64,000 bases of DNA from JBDSZL01 sp039925145 (GCA_039925145.1 JBDSZL010000085.1:1-64000); one strand, 5' to 3'; numbered from the stretch's first letter, positions 15,653 through 28,048 are shown. Numbers and translations: made by a program. Notes: generated by a model from the sequence alone, not told the origin.

Positions 15653-16660
15653 ATGAGAAATGCGGAAGTCATTCGCCAGTGGCAGGTGCTGCGCGAGATC
15701 GAGGCGCGGCGTGTCGGCGTCACGATTCATGAACTGGCGAGCCTGGTCCATGTCTCGACCCGCACTATCCGTCGCGACCTCCAGGCGCTGCAGGAGGCCG
15801 GGTTTGCCGTCTACGACGAGGGTGAGACCAACGACACGAAGCGCTGGAGACTCGATGGCTCACCGTTCCGCAGCGTACAGGACGGGCTTTCGGTCGCCGA
15901 CGTGGCGGCCCTCTATTTGAGCCGCACGGTTGTCGAAGGCGTCTCTGGCTGGCCGCTGGCCGACGAACTGAAGTCGGCGTTCGGCAAGATCGAAGCGGCG
16001 CTCAACCCGCGCATGCGCGACTTTCTGTCGACCTTGCCGCAGGTGATCTCCGCGAAGTCCGGCCCGCGCGCCCGCCGGCATTCCGCAGGCATGGTGGACA
16101 TCACGCGCCGGCTGTTCGACGCCGCACGCGATCGGCGCACCATCGAAATGCGCTATTTCTCGGCTGCCAGCAACTCCGTGAAGTCGTACCGTGTTCAACC
16201 CTATCGATTGGCTCTGGCCCTCGGAGGTTTGTACTTGCTCGCGTTCGTGCCGGCCTATGACGAATTTCGGACGTTTGCCGTTGAACGCATTCAGCGATTA
16301 TCGGTGAGCGACGAGATGTTCAAACGCACGCGCGAGTTGCCAGACGCGCCGTTTGGCGCCTCGCTTGGTGTGTTTTCCGGAGACCCGGAGCGGATCGTGG
16401 TCGAGTTCGATCGGCGCATGGCGATGTTCGTGGGCGCGCGGGTCTGGCACGACTCGCAGACGCTCGAGGAACTGCCGGACGGCCGGTTGCGCATGACGCT
16501 CGATGTCACCAACGACTGGGCGCTGCGCAGTTGGCTGCTGGGATTCGGGCCCGCGGTCCGGGTCACTGCGCCCGCCGGTCTGGCGCACCAGCTGGCCGCT
16601 GACTGCCGGGCGACCCTGGCGATCTACGACGCGCCACTGCCTTCGCGCGAACCGTCTTGA
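15653..16660 (+). CDS. HTH-WYL transcriptional regulator
   Basis: The 335-aa protein has an N-terminal DeoR-like winged helix-turn-helix (about residues 5-55; IHELASLVHVSTRTIRRDLQAL) and a C-terminal WYL domain (about 150-215; GGLYLLAFVPAYDEFRTF, with the conserved YL and the arginine track). WYL regulators respond to ligands, often nucleic acids or nucleotides, and control DNA repair, defence or metabolism. The final about 80 residues match the WCX extension (RIVVEFDRRMA, LRMTLDVTNDWALRSWLLGFG). ATG 15653 is preferred to GTG 15635. The target genes are not evident from context. Confidence 0.87.
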   Translation: MRNAEVIRQWQVLREIEARRVGVTIHELASLVHVSTRTIRRDLQALQEAGFAVYDEGETNDTKRWRLDGSPFRSVQDGLSVADVAALYLSRTVVEGVSGWPLADELKSAFGKIEAALNPRMRDFLSTLPQVISAKSGPRARRHSAGMVDITRRLFDAARDRRTIEMRYFSAASNSVKSYRVQPYRLALALGGLYLLAFVPAYDEFRTFAVERIQRLSVSDEMFKRTRELPDAPFGASLGVFSGDPERIVVEFDRRMAMFVGARVWHDSQTLEELPDGRLRMTLDVTNDWALRSWLLGFGPAVRVTAPAGLAHQLAADCRATLAIYDAPLPSREPS

Positions 16661-16815
16661 GCGCCTCGCGCACGATAAACGATGCGCCGCAGAGGCTTCC
16701 GTGCAACTTCGATCGACGGCGCGTGTTTATCCCAACAGAAAGGGCTGGCGCCACGCCCTGTTAACTCCAGGCCAGATGCCATCGTCTAATCCCCAGACCT
16801 ATGGAGAGATACCGG

Positions 16816-19377
16816 ATGCGAACCGCATGGTCCTGGATTTTGGTCGGCGCGTTGACGAGCACGCCGGCGCTGGCGCGCCAGAATCCCCGCTACAGTAATT
16901 CTCCATCCCGCGCCGCCGTGCCGTTCATCGGAGCCGTAGCCATTCCCGCGGGTGCCGTGCCTATTCACATCGACGGCGAACTGTCAGATCCGGTGTGGGC
17001 GCTGGCCGCGCCAGTGAACGACTTCCGCCAGCGCGAGCCCACCGAAGGCGCGCCGGCCACGCACGAAACGCAGGTGCGCATCGCCTACGACAGCACCGCG
17101 TTGTATATCGCCGTCCGTGCGCTCGATCCGGAGCCCGACCGGCTTGTCGGCCTCCTGACGCGTCGCGATGACGACTCGCCGTCCGACTGGGTCGCCGTGC
17201 TGGTGGACTCGTTCCACGACCGGCGCACCGCCTACGAGTTCGGCGTCAACGCGTCAGGCGTCAAGTACGACCGCTATTGGTTCAACGACAGCGACAACGA
17301 CCGCAGCTGGGATGCCGTATGGGACGCGGCGGTCACGCGCACGCGAGATGGCTGGCAGGCCGAATTCCGGGTGCCGTTCTCGCAACTGCGGTTTCGCGCC
17401 GGCGAAACCGGGCCGCTCGGCTTCGCTGCGGTCCGGACGGTGGCCCACGTTCACGAGACGTCGACCTGGCCTCTGCTGGCCAAAAGTGCGACGGGATTCG
17501 TGTCTTCGTTTGGCGAGCTCCAGGGGGTCGCGGTGGCTCCGGGGCAGAAGAAGCTCGAGCTCATGCCGTACCTGTCGAGCCAGGCCAGCACCGCGCCAGT
17601 GCCGGCCGGCAGCCCGCTCGCGAAGTCACCCGATTTCGGCACCTCTGCCGGTGTCGATCTGCGCTACAGGGTCGCACCAGGCCTCAGCCTGACGGCGGCG
17701 GTCAACCCGGACTTTGGACAAGTCGAAGCCGATCCGGCTGTGGTCAATCTCGGAGCGTTCGAGACATTCTTCTCCGAGAGACGGCCATTCTTCGTGGAAG
17801 GGTCCGGGAACTTCTCGTTCAACAATCTTTTCTATTCGAGGCGCATCGGGCGCGCGCCGCAGCACTCGGCCGACGCACCCGAGCAAGGCTTTTCGCGCCA
17901 GCCAACCAACACCACGATTCTCGGGGCCGCCAAGCTGACGGGGCGCGTCGGTGCCTTCTCGGTGGGCGTGCTGAACGCGGTGACGGCTGCCGAGTACGGG
18001 CGTGTCGCCCCGGGCCCGGCCAAGGCCGACATCACGAGAACGCCGGTTGAGCCGTTGACCACCTACACGGTCGGGCGCGCGAGCCGCGAGTTCGCCGACA
18101 GTTCCCGACTCAGCTTCATGGTGACGCACGTGAATCGTGCGCTGAAGCCGGAGCTCCAGATGCTGGCCGATTCGGCCCTCGCCGGTGGAGTCGACTGGGA
18201 CTGGCGCACCGGTCCAGCGAACCAGTACAGCATCAGCGGCTCCTGGACCGGCAGCACCGTTCGGGGATCGGAGGAGGCGATCGACCGCCTGCAGCGCAGC
18301 AACGTGCACGGCTTTCAGCGGCCCGACGCCACGAGCCTGACCTACGACCCGGCGCGGACTCGCCTCGACGGGCACTCGGGGTCGCTCAGCATCGGCAAGA
18401 TCGGCGGGCAGCGGACGCGTCTGCAGGTCAACGGCGGCTATCGGTCCCCTGGGTTCGAGACCAACGACCTCGGTTTTCAACCTCGTGCCGACGAGATCTG
18501 GCAGAACAGCTGGTTTCAGGTCCGCAACGAGACTCCCGGCCGCTACCTGCGATCGTTCAGGTTCAACATCAACCAGTGGGCCGGATGGAACTTCGATGGC
18601 GACCGCCGGGAGCTTGGCGGCAACGTCAACGCGCACTGGGTGCTGAAGAACTCGGTCGCGTTCGGCACCGGGTTCAACGTGAACACCGAGGGTTTTGCCG
18701 ACCGGCTCACGCGTGGTGGGCCAGGCGGGCTGATGCCGGGCAACTTGAACGGGTGGGCCTATCTCGATAGCGACAACCGCCATCGGCTCGTCCTGAACCT
18801 CTACGACGAGTGGTACAACGACAGGCACGGCAGCCATTCCTGGTTCGTCAGCCAGGGCGTGACCATTCGACCGAGCTCAGGGCTGTCGTTCAGCGTGAAT
18901 CTGGAGACGAACCGCAATCTCACGGCGCAGCAGTGGGTCGAGAACGTCACCGAGGGTACCCAGAAGCGCTACGTCTTCGGCCGCCTCGAGCAAACGACCG
19001 TGAGCGTCGGGACGCGGCTGAACTACACGATCCGGCCCACCCTCACTCTGCAGCTCTACGCGAGGCCTTTCGTCTCGGCCGGCGCCTACTCCGCCTTCAC
19101 CCAGCTGGTGGATGGGCGCGCGCCCGACTTTGCGAGCCGCTTTGCGCCCGCCAGCTACGGCGGGACACCTGACTTCAACGTCGAGTCGTTTCGCACCACG
19201 AATGTGCTGCGGTGGGAATATCGTCCCGGTTCGGCCCTGTTCGTCGTGTGGCAGCAGGGGCGCGAAGGGTTCGTGTCGCAGGGCGACTTCAGGTTCGGCC
19301 GCGACCTTGGGCGCACGTTTTCGGCGCCTGCCGAGAACGTGCTGCTGATTAAGATCAGCCGCTGGCTGAACTTCTGA
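16816..19377 (+). CDS. CBM9-like / DUF5916 outer-membrane protein
   Basis: This 853-aa exported protein has a signal peptide (MRTAWSWILVGALTSTPALA), a CBM9-like domain (about residues 40-210; IHIDGELSDPVWALA, FNDSDNDRSWDAVWDAAV) and a DUF5916 region predicted to fold as a beta-barrel (NPDFGQVEADPAVVNLGAFE, FFSERRPFFVEG) ending LLIKISRWLNF. This architecture is common in Bacteroidota and Acidobacteriota. The role is not established; carbohydrate or polymer handling at the outer membrane is often proposed. The ATG at 16816 has GGAGA about 10 nt upstream, while ATG 16801 has no site. It is a single-gene unit. Confidence 0.85.
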   Translation: MRTAWSWILVGALTSTPALARQNPRYSNSPSRAAVPFIGAVAIPAGAVPIHIDGELSDPVWALAAPVNDFRQREPTEGAPATHETQVRIAYDSTALYIAVRALDPEPDRLVGLLTRRDDDSPSDWVAVLVDSFHDRRTAYEFGVNASGVKYDRYWFNDSDNDRSWDAVWDAAVTRTRDGWQAEFRVPFSQLRFRAGETGPLGFAAVRTVAHVHETSTWPLLAKSATGFVSSFGELQGVAVAPGQKKLELMPYLSSQASTAPVPAGSPLAKSPDFGTSAGVDLRYRVAPGLSLTAAVNPDFGQVEADPAVVNLGAFETFFSERRPFFVEGSGNFSFNNLFYSRRIGRAPQHSADAPEQGFSRQPTNTTILGAAKLTGRVGAFSVGVLNAVTAAEYGRVAPGPAKADITRTPVEPLTTYTVGRASREFADSSRLSFMVTHVNRALKPELQMLADSALAGGVDWDWRTGPANQYSISGSWTGSTVRGSEEAIDRLQRSNVHGFQRPDATSLTYDPARTRLDGHSGSLSIGKIGGQRTRLQVNGGYRSPGFETNDLGFQPRADEIWQNSWFQVRNETPGRYLRSFRFNINQWAGWNFDGDRRELGGNVNAHWVLKNSVAFGTGFNVNTEGFADRLTRGGPGGLMPGNLNGWAYLDSDNRHRLVLNLYDEWYNDRHGSHSWFVSQGVTIRPSSGLSFSVNLETNRNLTAQQWVENVTEGTQKRYVFGRLEQTTVSVGTRLNYTIRPTLTLQLYARPFVSAGAYSAFTQLVDGRAPDFASRFAPASYGGTPDFNVESFRTTNVLRWEYRPGSALFVVWQQGREGFVSQGDFRFGRDLGRTFSAPAENVLLIKISRWLNF

Positions 19378-19410
19378 CGCCTCCCCCGCAGGGCTGCCGG
19401 GCTCGACGGC

Positions 19411-19416
19411 TATAAT
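19411..19416 (+). promoter_or_regulatory. putative -10 element (TATAAT) for the TPR/VWA gene pair
   Basis: A perfect TATAAT (context GGCTATAATCAG) lies 35 bp before the ATG at 19452. No clear -35 hexamer is seen at normal spacing. Confidence 0.5.
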
Positions 19417-19451
19417 CAGCCATCCCGATCGAGTCCCGGATTCTGGAGCCC

Positions 19452-20537
19452 ATGCCGTTTGCCCCGCGTGCTCTCGTGCTCCTGATCGCCGCAGTCGTGG
19501 CGATGCCGACGATGAACGGCGGTGCACAAGGCACACCGACGATCGATGCGATCGTGGCGCGTTACAGCGGAGGCGAGCGCCAGCTCTTTCCGCAGGTCTT
19601 TCCCACGGCGCAGGCGTTTCGCGACCTGCGCGCCGAACTGTTTCAAAAGACGCGCGACTGGCGCGCGCAGTGGACGCCAAGCGGACCGACGTTCATGCTC
19701 GAGCTGTCGGTCTGGGCGATGAATCAGTCGTGGCCCGATGCAGCAATCGTGTTGCTCACGGCCGGCGACATCGTGTCGCGGCGAACGGCCCCTGTCGGAA
19801 GCTCGCCGGAGCAGGATGCGTACGAGATCACGTTTCACCGCACCGCGGTGGCGCTGCTCACCGGGGCGCACCGGTTTACGGAGGCGGAGCGCTACCTCAC
19901 CATGGTGAATACCCGGGTGGTGCCGCAGGCGGCGCCGGGCGGTGCCCTCCGTCTCATCGACCCCCGGGTGGCCCTCGAACGGGCGATGCTCACCGAGGCG
20001 CAGACCGCGCCCGGCACGACGACCGCTCGCCAGGGCGCTCTGCCGTCGCTGATCGTGAGTCCCGGAAACAGCGCCACGCGCACCCAGCTCGAACAGCTCG
20101 TGTCTTCGTATGAAGTGGCGGCGCGGCTGCCAGAGATCGCCGCGGAAGCCAAGCTCCGCCACGCGTTCGTGCTGCACCGGCTCGGCCGGAACGCAGAGGC
20201 GCTCGCGATGCTGGCTCAGGTGGCAGACGTCCCGCAGGACGTCGCAATCAGCTATTGGCGTGAATTGTTCACCGGCCGCGTCCTCGAGTCGGTGCGGCGC
20301 ACCGACGAGGCCGCGGCCGCATACCTTCGTGCGCGGAGCGTTCTTCCGACGCAGACACCGGCAGTGGCGCTCGCGGCCCTCTACGAGCGCAGCGGTGACC
20401 ACTCGGCGGCTCTCCGGTGGGCCGACGAGGCGAAGGGGCCGTCGGCCGCGCCGTTCGATCCGTGGTGGCAGTACTGGTCTGGCGACCTGCGGCGCTCGTC
20501 GGGGTGGATCGCCGAGCTACGGCGGGCGGGCGCGTGA
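19452..20537 (+). CDS. exported TPR-like protein, function unknown
   Basis: The 361-aa protein has a signal peptide (LVLLIAAVVAMPTMNGGAQ) and an all-helical, Ala-rich body with TPR-like helix pairs, clearest near the C-terminus (AKLRHAFVLHRLGRNAEALAML, ALAALYERSGDHSAALRW). TPR solenoids bind peptides or partner proteins. Its stop overlaps the GTG start of the VWA protein gene (GTGA), so the two are co-translated and may act together outside the inner membrane. I see no catalytic motif. Confidence 0.7.
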   Translation: MPFAPRALVLLIAAVVAMPTMNGGAQGTPTIDAIVARYSGGERQLFPQVFPTAQAFRDLRAELFQKTRDWRAQWTPSGPTFMLELSVWAMNQSWPDAAIVLLTAGDIVSRRTAPVGSSPEQDAYEITFHRTAVALLTGAHRFTEAERYLTMVNTRVVPQAAPGGALRLIDPRVALERAMLTEAQTAPGTTTARQGALPSLIVSPGNSATRTQLEQLVSSYEVAARLPEIAAEAKLRHAFVLHRLGRNAEALAMLAQVADVPQDVAISYWRELFTGRVLESVRRTDEAAAAYLRARSVLPTQTPAVALAALYERSGDHSAALRWADEAKGPSAAPFDPWWQYWSGDLRRSSGWIAELRRAGA

Positions 20538-21415
20538 AGACCGTTCTGCCAGCGGCCTTGCTGGTCGCCCTGTGTCTGCCGGCGGTCACCGTGCACACGC
20601 AGCAGCCGGCCTTCCGTTCGTCGGTGGAGACGGTCCAGGTGGATGTCTCGGTGCGCGACCGCGGGCGGCTCGTGGCGGACCTGACCGCGCGCGATTTCGA
20701 GATCCGGGACAACGGCGCCACGCAGGCGATCGCCGATGTCACGCGCGAGACACTGCCGATGGACATCACGTTCGTCGTGGACTTGAGCGGCAGCGTGGGT
20801 GGACCGCTGCTCGAGTCGCTGACGCGCGCTATCAACAGCGTCGGGCGCCAGGTGGGTTCCGGAGATCGAGCCGCCGTCGTCGGGTTCAATCACCAGATTC
20901 GTCAGCTTCGTGCTTTGGAGGCCGGGTGGGTGCCATTCAAGCCCGAACGTCCTGTAGGGCAGACGTCGCTGTTCGACGCGCTCACGGTGGCGCTTATTCC
21001 GGCGCCGGAGGCGGAACGGCGGCGGATGACGATTCTGTTCACCGACGGCAATGACTCCACGAGCTTCGTCGAGGGATCCACATTGGTCGATGTCGCCAAA
21101 CGCGCGAACACGGCGGTGTTCGTGGTGGCGCTCGCTCTCGGCAGGAGGGAAAACCGCGAGCGGCCGGCGCACGAGGCGCTGCTCCAGACACTCACGGAGA
21201 GCACGGGAGGGCGGCTCGAGGTCATCCAGCAGGACGAAGATTTGAGCGTATCCTTTGCCCGCGCATTCGACGATTTCCGGAGCAGCTACGTGCTGCGCTA
21301 TACGTACGCGGGTCCGCTGCAGCCGGGCTGGCACACGCTGGCTGTTCACGTGCGGCGCAGTGGGACGTATGACGTGCGGGCACGGCAGGGGTACTTCTGG
21401 AACGCCCAGAACTGA
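20534..21415 (+). CDS. secreted VWA-domain protein (VWFA-related Acidobacterial type)
   Basis: The 293-aa protein has a signal peptide (VKTVLPAALLVALCLPAVTVHTQ), a short beta-rich segment (VQVDVSVRDRGRLVADLTARDFEIRDNG) typical of the VWFA-related Acidobacterial domain, and a VWA domain with an intact MIDAS start (FVVDLSGSVGG, DxSxS) plus ILFTDGNDST. Such domains bind metal and protein ligands. The start is a GTG at 20534 overlapping the stop of the TPR-like gene; the longer in-frame ATG at 20417 lies inside that gene. Specific function unknown. Confidence 0.85.
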   Translation: MKTVLPAALLVALCLPAVTVHTQQPAFRSSVETVQVDVSVRDRGRLVADLTARDFEIRDNGATQAIADVTRETLPMDITFVVDLSGSVGGPLLESLTRAINSVGRQVGSGDRAAVVGFNHQIRQLRALEAGWVPFKPERPVGQTSLFDALTVALIPAPEAERRRMTILFTDGNDSTSFVEGSTLVDVAKRANTAVFVVALALGRRENRERPAHEALLQTLTESTGGRLEVIQQDEDLSVSFARAFDDFRSSYVLRYTYAGPLQPGWHTLAVHVRRSGTYDVRARQGYFWNAQN

Positions 21416-21512
21416 AACCGGTGTGCGTGACGCGGCGCGCGCCGAGCAGGCCGGGCCCCAGCCACAGCCGGGCGGATGACGCGGGGACTCGTTAAGATCG
21501 TCGAGGGGTCAT

Positions 21513-21599
21513 GCGAAAGTGGCGGAACTGGCAGACGCGCCGGACTTAGGATCCGGTGGCCGAAAGGCCTTGGGGGTTCGACTCCCCCCTTTCGCACCA
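21513..21599 (+). tRNA. tRNA-Leu (anticodon TAG)
   Basis: An 87-nt class II tRNA beginning GCGAAAGTGGCGGAACTGGC, with anticodon loop CTTAGGA closed by CCGGA/TCCGG (anticodon TAG, CUA codons), a variable arm GGCCGAAAGGCC, T-loop GGTTCGACTCC, and encoded CCA. The long variable arm is as expected for tRNA-Leu. It sits 66 bp before tig. Confidence 0.96.
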
Positions 21600-21665
21600 T
21601 GATTCCCCCCCGGCCGGCCCGCCGTCCATGCACGCGCTCGTCAGCAGGAGCGAAGGCGGGACATA

Positions 21666-22997
21666 ATGAGCGTGATGAAAACCGAGTTCACCGAGGTCTC
21701 CGCGACCCGCAAGCATCTCTCGTTTGAAGTACCACCTGATGTCGTCGAGGCCGAAATCGACCGTGTGGCGCGCGGCTACACGCGGTCAGCCCGCGTACCT
21801 GGCTTCCGGCCCGGGAAAGTGCCGGCCAAAGTCGTGCGCCAGCGCTACAAGGATCAGATCCTTCATGACGTCGCGCACGATCTCATTCCGCGGTTGGTCG
21901 GCGAGGCACTCCAGGAACGTGGACTCGAGCCGGTCGCCGCGCCTGACATCAAGGATGTGACGATCGAAGAGGGCCACCCCCTGACGTTCGTCGCCGACTT
22001 CGAGACGCTGCCGCCGATCGATCCGGGCGAGTACACGGGCATCTCGCTACGCAAGGCGCCCGCCGTCCTCGAGGTGGGCGCTGTCGATCGGGCGCTCGAG
22101 CATCTCCAGCAGCGGCATGCGCGGTGGCAGCCGGTGGAAGACCGGCCTTCGACCCCCGGCGACACCCTGCTCGTAGACTTGACGCGTACGCGGCGCACGC
22201 GGCTGATCGCGATTCCTGGCGAAGGCGATCCTGCGCCGCCGAGCGGTGACGACGACAAGCCGGAGTCGCTGCAGAACGTCACAATCGAGCTGGGCGCGCC
22301 GGCCAATCCGCCGGGGTTCGACGACCACCTCACCGGCACGTCGCAGAACGACACGCGCGAATTCACGATCACCTATCCGTCTAATTACGAGATCGAAGAG
22401 CTCAAGGGCGCCACCGTGGACTACACGGTGAGCGTCAAGGGCGTCCGCCGGCAGGAGCTGCTGCCGATCGACGACGAGTTTGCGAAGGAAGTGAGCGACG
22501 TCGACACGCTCGACAAGCTGCGCGATCGTGTACGCGAAGACCTGCAGAAGGGGGCCGAACAGGAATCAGAGCACCAGATTCGGCACGACCTGCTGCAGGC
22601 GCTCGCCACGCGGCTGACTGCCGCGCCCGACGTGCTGGTCGACCAGGAGGTCGATCGGCGGCTCGAGGACTTCGTGCGCCGGCTGATGGAGCAGGGCATG
22701 GATCCCATGAAGGTCAACGTCGACTGGCAGGACTTCCGGGAGAAGCAGCGTCAGCCAGCCGTCGAAACGGTCAAGAGCACCCTGGTCATCGACGAGATCG
22801 CGCGCCGGGAAGAGATTGCCGCCACCGAGGATGAGCTTGCTGCCGAGATCGAGAAGTTTGCGGAGCGCGGTGGGCGCACGTCGGCGGCGGTCCGGGCGCG
22901 GCTCGAGAAAGAGGGCGCGCTCGATCGGCTCCGCGTGGGCATCCGCCGGGAGAAGACCATGACCTGGCTGATCGAGCACGCGAACATCGCGAGCTGA
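21666..22997 (+). CDS. tig: trigger factor
   Basis: This 443-aa ribosome-associated chaperone and peptidyl-prolyl isomerase holds nascent chains at the exit tunnel. The ribosome-binding signature is seen as RVPGFRPGKVPAKVVRQRY (about residues 42-60), followed by the FKBP-like domain (about 160-250) and the helical C-terminal domain. The middle domain carries a loop rich in Asp/Pro (GEGDPAPPSGDDDKPE), somewhat longer than in E. coli. A second in-frame ATG at 21675 (MKTEFTEVS) is equally plausible. It opens the tig-clpP-clpX-lon block. Confidence 0.95.
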   Translation: MSVMKTEFTEVSATRKHLSFEVPPDVVEAEIDRVARGYTRSARVPGFRPGKVPAKVVRQRYKDQILHDVAHDLIPRLVGEALQERGLEPVAAPDIKDVTIEEGHPLTFVADFETLPPIDPGEYTGISLRKAPAVLEVGAVDRALEHLQQRHARWQPVEDRPSTPGDTLLVDLTRTRRTRLIAIPGEGDPAPPSGDDDKPESLQNVTIELGAPANPPGFDDHLTGTSQNDTREFTITYPSNYEIEELKGATVDYTVSVKGVRRQELLPIDDEFAKEVSDVDTLDKLRDRVREDLQKGAEQESEHQIRHDLLQALATRLTAAPDVLVDQEVDRRLEDFVRRLMEQGMDPMKVNVDWQDFREKQRQPAVETVKSTLVIDEIARREEIAATEDELAAEIEKFAERGGRTSAAVRARLEKEGALDRLRVGIRREKTMTWLIEHANIAS

Positions 22998-23050
22998 CCC
23001 GGGCCGCGGCAACATTCCGACTGCACCACCCTTCGCGTGCGCCCGATAGA

Positions 23051-23056
23051 TACAAT
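23051..23056 (+). promoter_or_regulatory. putative -10 element (TACAAT) just before clpP
   Basis: TACAAT (context GATAGATACAATGAACC) ends 8 bp before the clpP ATG at 23065. If used, transcription would start within a few bases of the start codon, giving a nearly leaderless mRNA. No good -35 is visible. Confidence 0.35.
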
Positions 23057-23064
23057 GAACCCTT

Positions 23065-23667
23065 ATGCCTGAACCCCGAGCTCAACTGGTGCCGATGGTG
23101 GTCGAACAGACCAACCGTGGCGAGCGCGCCTACGACATCTTCTCGCGGCTGCTCAAAGACAGCATCATCTTCATCGGCACGCCAATCGATGACGGCATCG
23201 CCAATCTGGTCATTGCGCAGATGCTCTTTCTCGAAGCCGAGGATCCGGACCGCGACATCCTGCTGTATATCAACTCTCCCGGCGGATCGGTCACGGCCGG
23301 GCTGGCCATTTACGACACGATCCAGTTCATCAAGCCCGACGTCCAGACCTACTGCATGGGTCAGGCGGCGTCGATGGCGGCGGTGTTGCTCGCGGCTGGG
23401 GCGAAGGGCAAGCGGTTCAGCCTGCCCAACTCGCGCATCCTGATTCATCAGCCCTCGTTGTCGGGGCTGGCCGGCCAGGCCACCGATATTGACATCCACG
23501 CGCGCGAAATTCTGCGCATGCGTGAGCGACTGAATGAAATTCTCGCGCTGCACTCAGGGCAGCCCCTGTCCCGTCTGAAGGAAGATACGGAACGGGACTA
23601 CATCATGGGCGCGGTGCAGGCCAAGGAATACGGTATTATTGACGACGTACTCAGCCATCGTGCGTGA
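23065..23667 (+). CDS. clpP: ATP-dependent Clp protease proteolytic subunit
   Basis: The 200-aa serine protease has the catalytic serine in GQAASMAAVLLAAG (about residue 101), the histidine in NSRILIHQPS (about 126) and the oxyanion-region YINSPGGSVTAGLAIYD. It forms the tetradecameric chamber fed by ClpX, encoded 70 bp downstream. An upstream ribosome binding site is weak, consistent with the close -10 element. Start VPMVVEQTNRGERAYDIFSRLL is typical of the family. Confidence 0.97.
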   Translation: MPEPRAQLVPMVVEQTNRGERAYDIFSRLLKDSIIFIGTPIDDGIANLVIAQMLFLEAEDPDRDILLYINSPGGSVTAGLAIYDTIQFIKPDVQTYCMGQAASMAAVLLAAGAKGKRFSLPNSRILIHQPSLSGLAGQATDIDIHAREILRMRERLNEILALHSGQPLSRLKEDTERDYIMGAVQAKEYGIIDDVLSHRA

Positions 23668-23736
23668 TCTCCTGACCAGGCCGCGCTATCGGCGCTGCGT
23701 CCCGCCACCGATACACAGAGAACGCGAGATGGGGCG

Positions 23737-24981
<1,245 letters not shown>

Positions 24982-25022
24982 TCACGTCCGATCGGCCGGT
25001 CGGCGGCCCCAAAAAACCACAC

Positions 25023-27401
<2,379 letters not shown>

Positions 27402-27414
27402 AGATCTGGGATCC

Positions 27415-27448
27415 AGAAGACCGGGTCTCTTAAGAGACCCGGTCTTCT
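27415..27448. repeat. 34-bp perfect palindrome, left end of RAYT unit
   Basis: The sequence AGAAGACCGGGTCTCTT followed by its exact reverse complement gives a 34-bp perfect palindrome centred on TTAA at 27430-27433. It contains two inverted half-sites of the dispersed repeat (27417-27429 and 27434-27446). The RAYT stop codon (TAA, minus strand, 27432-27430) lies at its centre, so the last RAYT residues (EDRVS) are encoded by the repeat. It also lies directly 3' of lon. Confidence 0.95.
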
Positions 27449-27963
27449 CCTTCGTTGACGACCTCCGACCATCCAGTAGGTTTCGGAATCGGCCACGGGC
27501 TCACGTCCACACTGCAATTCTTGCAATCGCTACCAAAGCTCGACCAGGGCCAGTGATCCGCCCGCGCAACCAGCCCGGCTCTCAGCGGATTGCGCTCGAC
27601 GTACCGGCAAACAAAGATAAAGTGCGTCTCGTCCCGGATCGGGTATGCCCGGAACCGTCCCTGGTAAACGGGCCCAGTGCCTGTGGAGCCCTTGTGGCGA
27701 TGCCAGCGCATACTGTGCATCACGGTCAGGCGGTGCATAAATCGAGACAGGCCATCAACTTGCGTCGGGCCTACCACCAGGTGGAAGTGGTTCGGCATCA
27801 CGCAATACGCCAGCAGAGGCATCGGTACTCGCTGTTGGGCGGTGCCGAGTGAGTCTAAGAAAGCTGTGTAGTCGCTTGGCTTGTCGAACAATCTGTGGCG
27901 CCGGACTGAGCGGTTCAGGACGTGGAAGTACGCAGGACCATCTGTTCGTGACCTTCTGGGCAT
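27430..27963 (-). CDS. REP-associated tyrosine transposase (RAYT, IS200-like HUH family)
   Basis: The 177-aa protein has the HUH metal site in MPNHFHLVV (His59-x-His61) and the catalytic tyrosine in CRYVERNPLRAGLV (Tyr121), the layout of TnpA-REP/RAYT single-domain Y1 transposases. The N-terminus RRSRTDGPAYFHVLNRS matches too. These enzymes cut single-stranded REP hairpins; they are usually single-copy, domesticated-looking genes that spread REP repeats. The ATG at 27963 is preferred; an in-frame TTG at 27972 adds three residues. The C-terminus (GEDRVS) is encoded by the left palindrome. No frameshift or catalytic loss is visible, so it may be active. Confidence 0.92.
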   Translation of the reverse strand: MPRRSRTDGPAYFHVLNRSVRRHRLFDKPSDYTAFLDSLGTAQQRVPMPLLAYCVMPNHFHLVVGPTQVDGLSRFMHRLTVMHSMRWHRHKGSTGTGPVYQGRFRAYPIRDETHFIFVCRYVERNPLRAGLVARADHWPWSSFGSDCKNCSVDVSPWPIPKPTGWSEVVNEGEDRVS

Positions 27964-27993
27964 GCGCGGCAAGACTCACGGATCGTGCCAATC

Positions 27994-28023
27994 AAGACCG
28001 GGTCTCTTAAGAGACCCGGTCTC
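27994..28023. repeat. palindrome, right end of RAYT unit
   Basis: Positions 27995-28022 form a 28-bp perfect palindrome identical to the core of the left-end palindrome, with half-sites AAGACCGGGTCTC (27994-28006) and GAGACCCGGTCTC (28011-28023). It lies 31 bp upstream of the RAYT ATG and 26 bp upstream of the LplT-Aas ATG on the other strand, so it sits in the control region of both genes. Confidence 0.95.
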
Positions 28024-28048
28024 GTAGATGACGAGGAGGGGCGGCCGG

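Larger units (their letters stand above)
27415..28022 (-). mobile_element. REP/RAYT element: tyrosine transposase gene bounded by two near-identical palindromes
   Basis: The unit is a 34-bp palindrome (27415-27448), a RAYT gene (minus strand) and a second palindrome (27995-28022). Both ends share the 28-bp core AGACCGGGTCTC-TTAA-GAGACCCGGTCT. No target-site duplication is apparent outside the ends, as expected for HUH transposases. The unit sits between lon and the LplT-Aas gene. Related half-sites elsewhere in the window make this gene the likely source or partner of the dispersed repeat family (inference). Confidence 0.8.

Noticed and set aside
28024..28027. GTAG tetranucleotide next to the right RAYT palindrome, as in proteobacterial REPs
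   Set aside because: It is not found at the other copies of the palindrome, so it is most likely chance.
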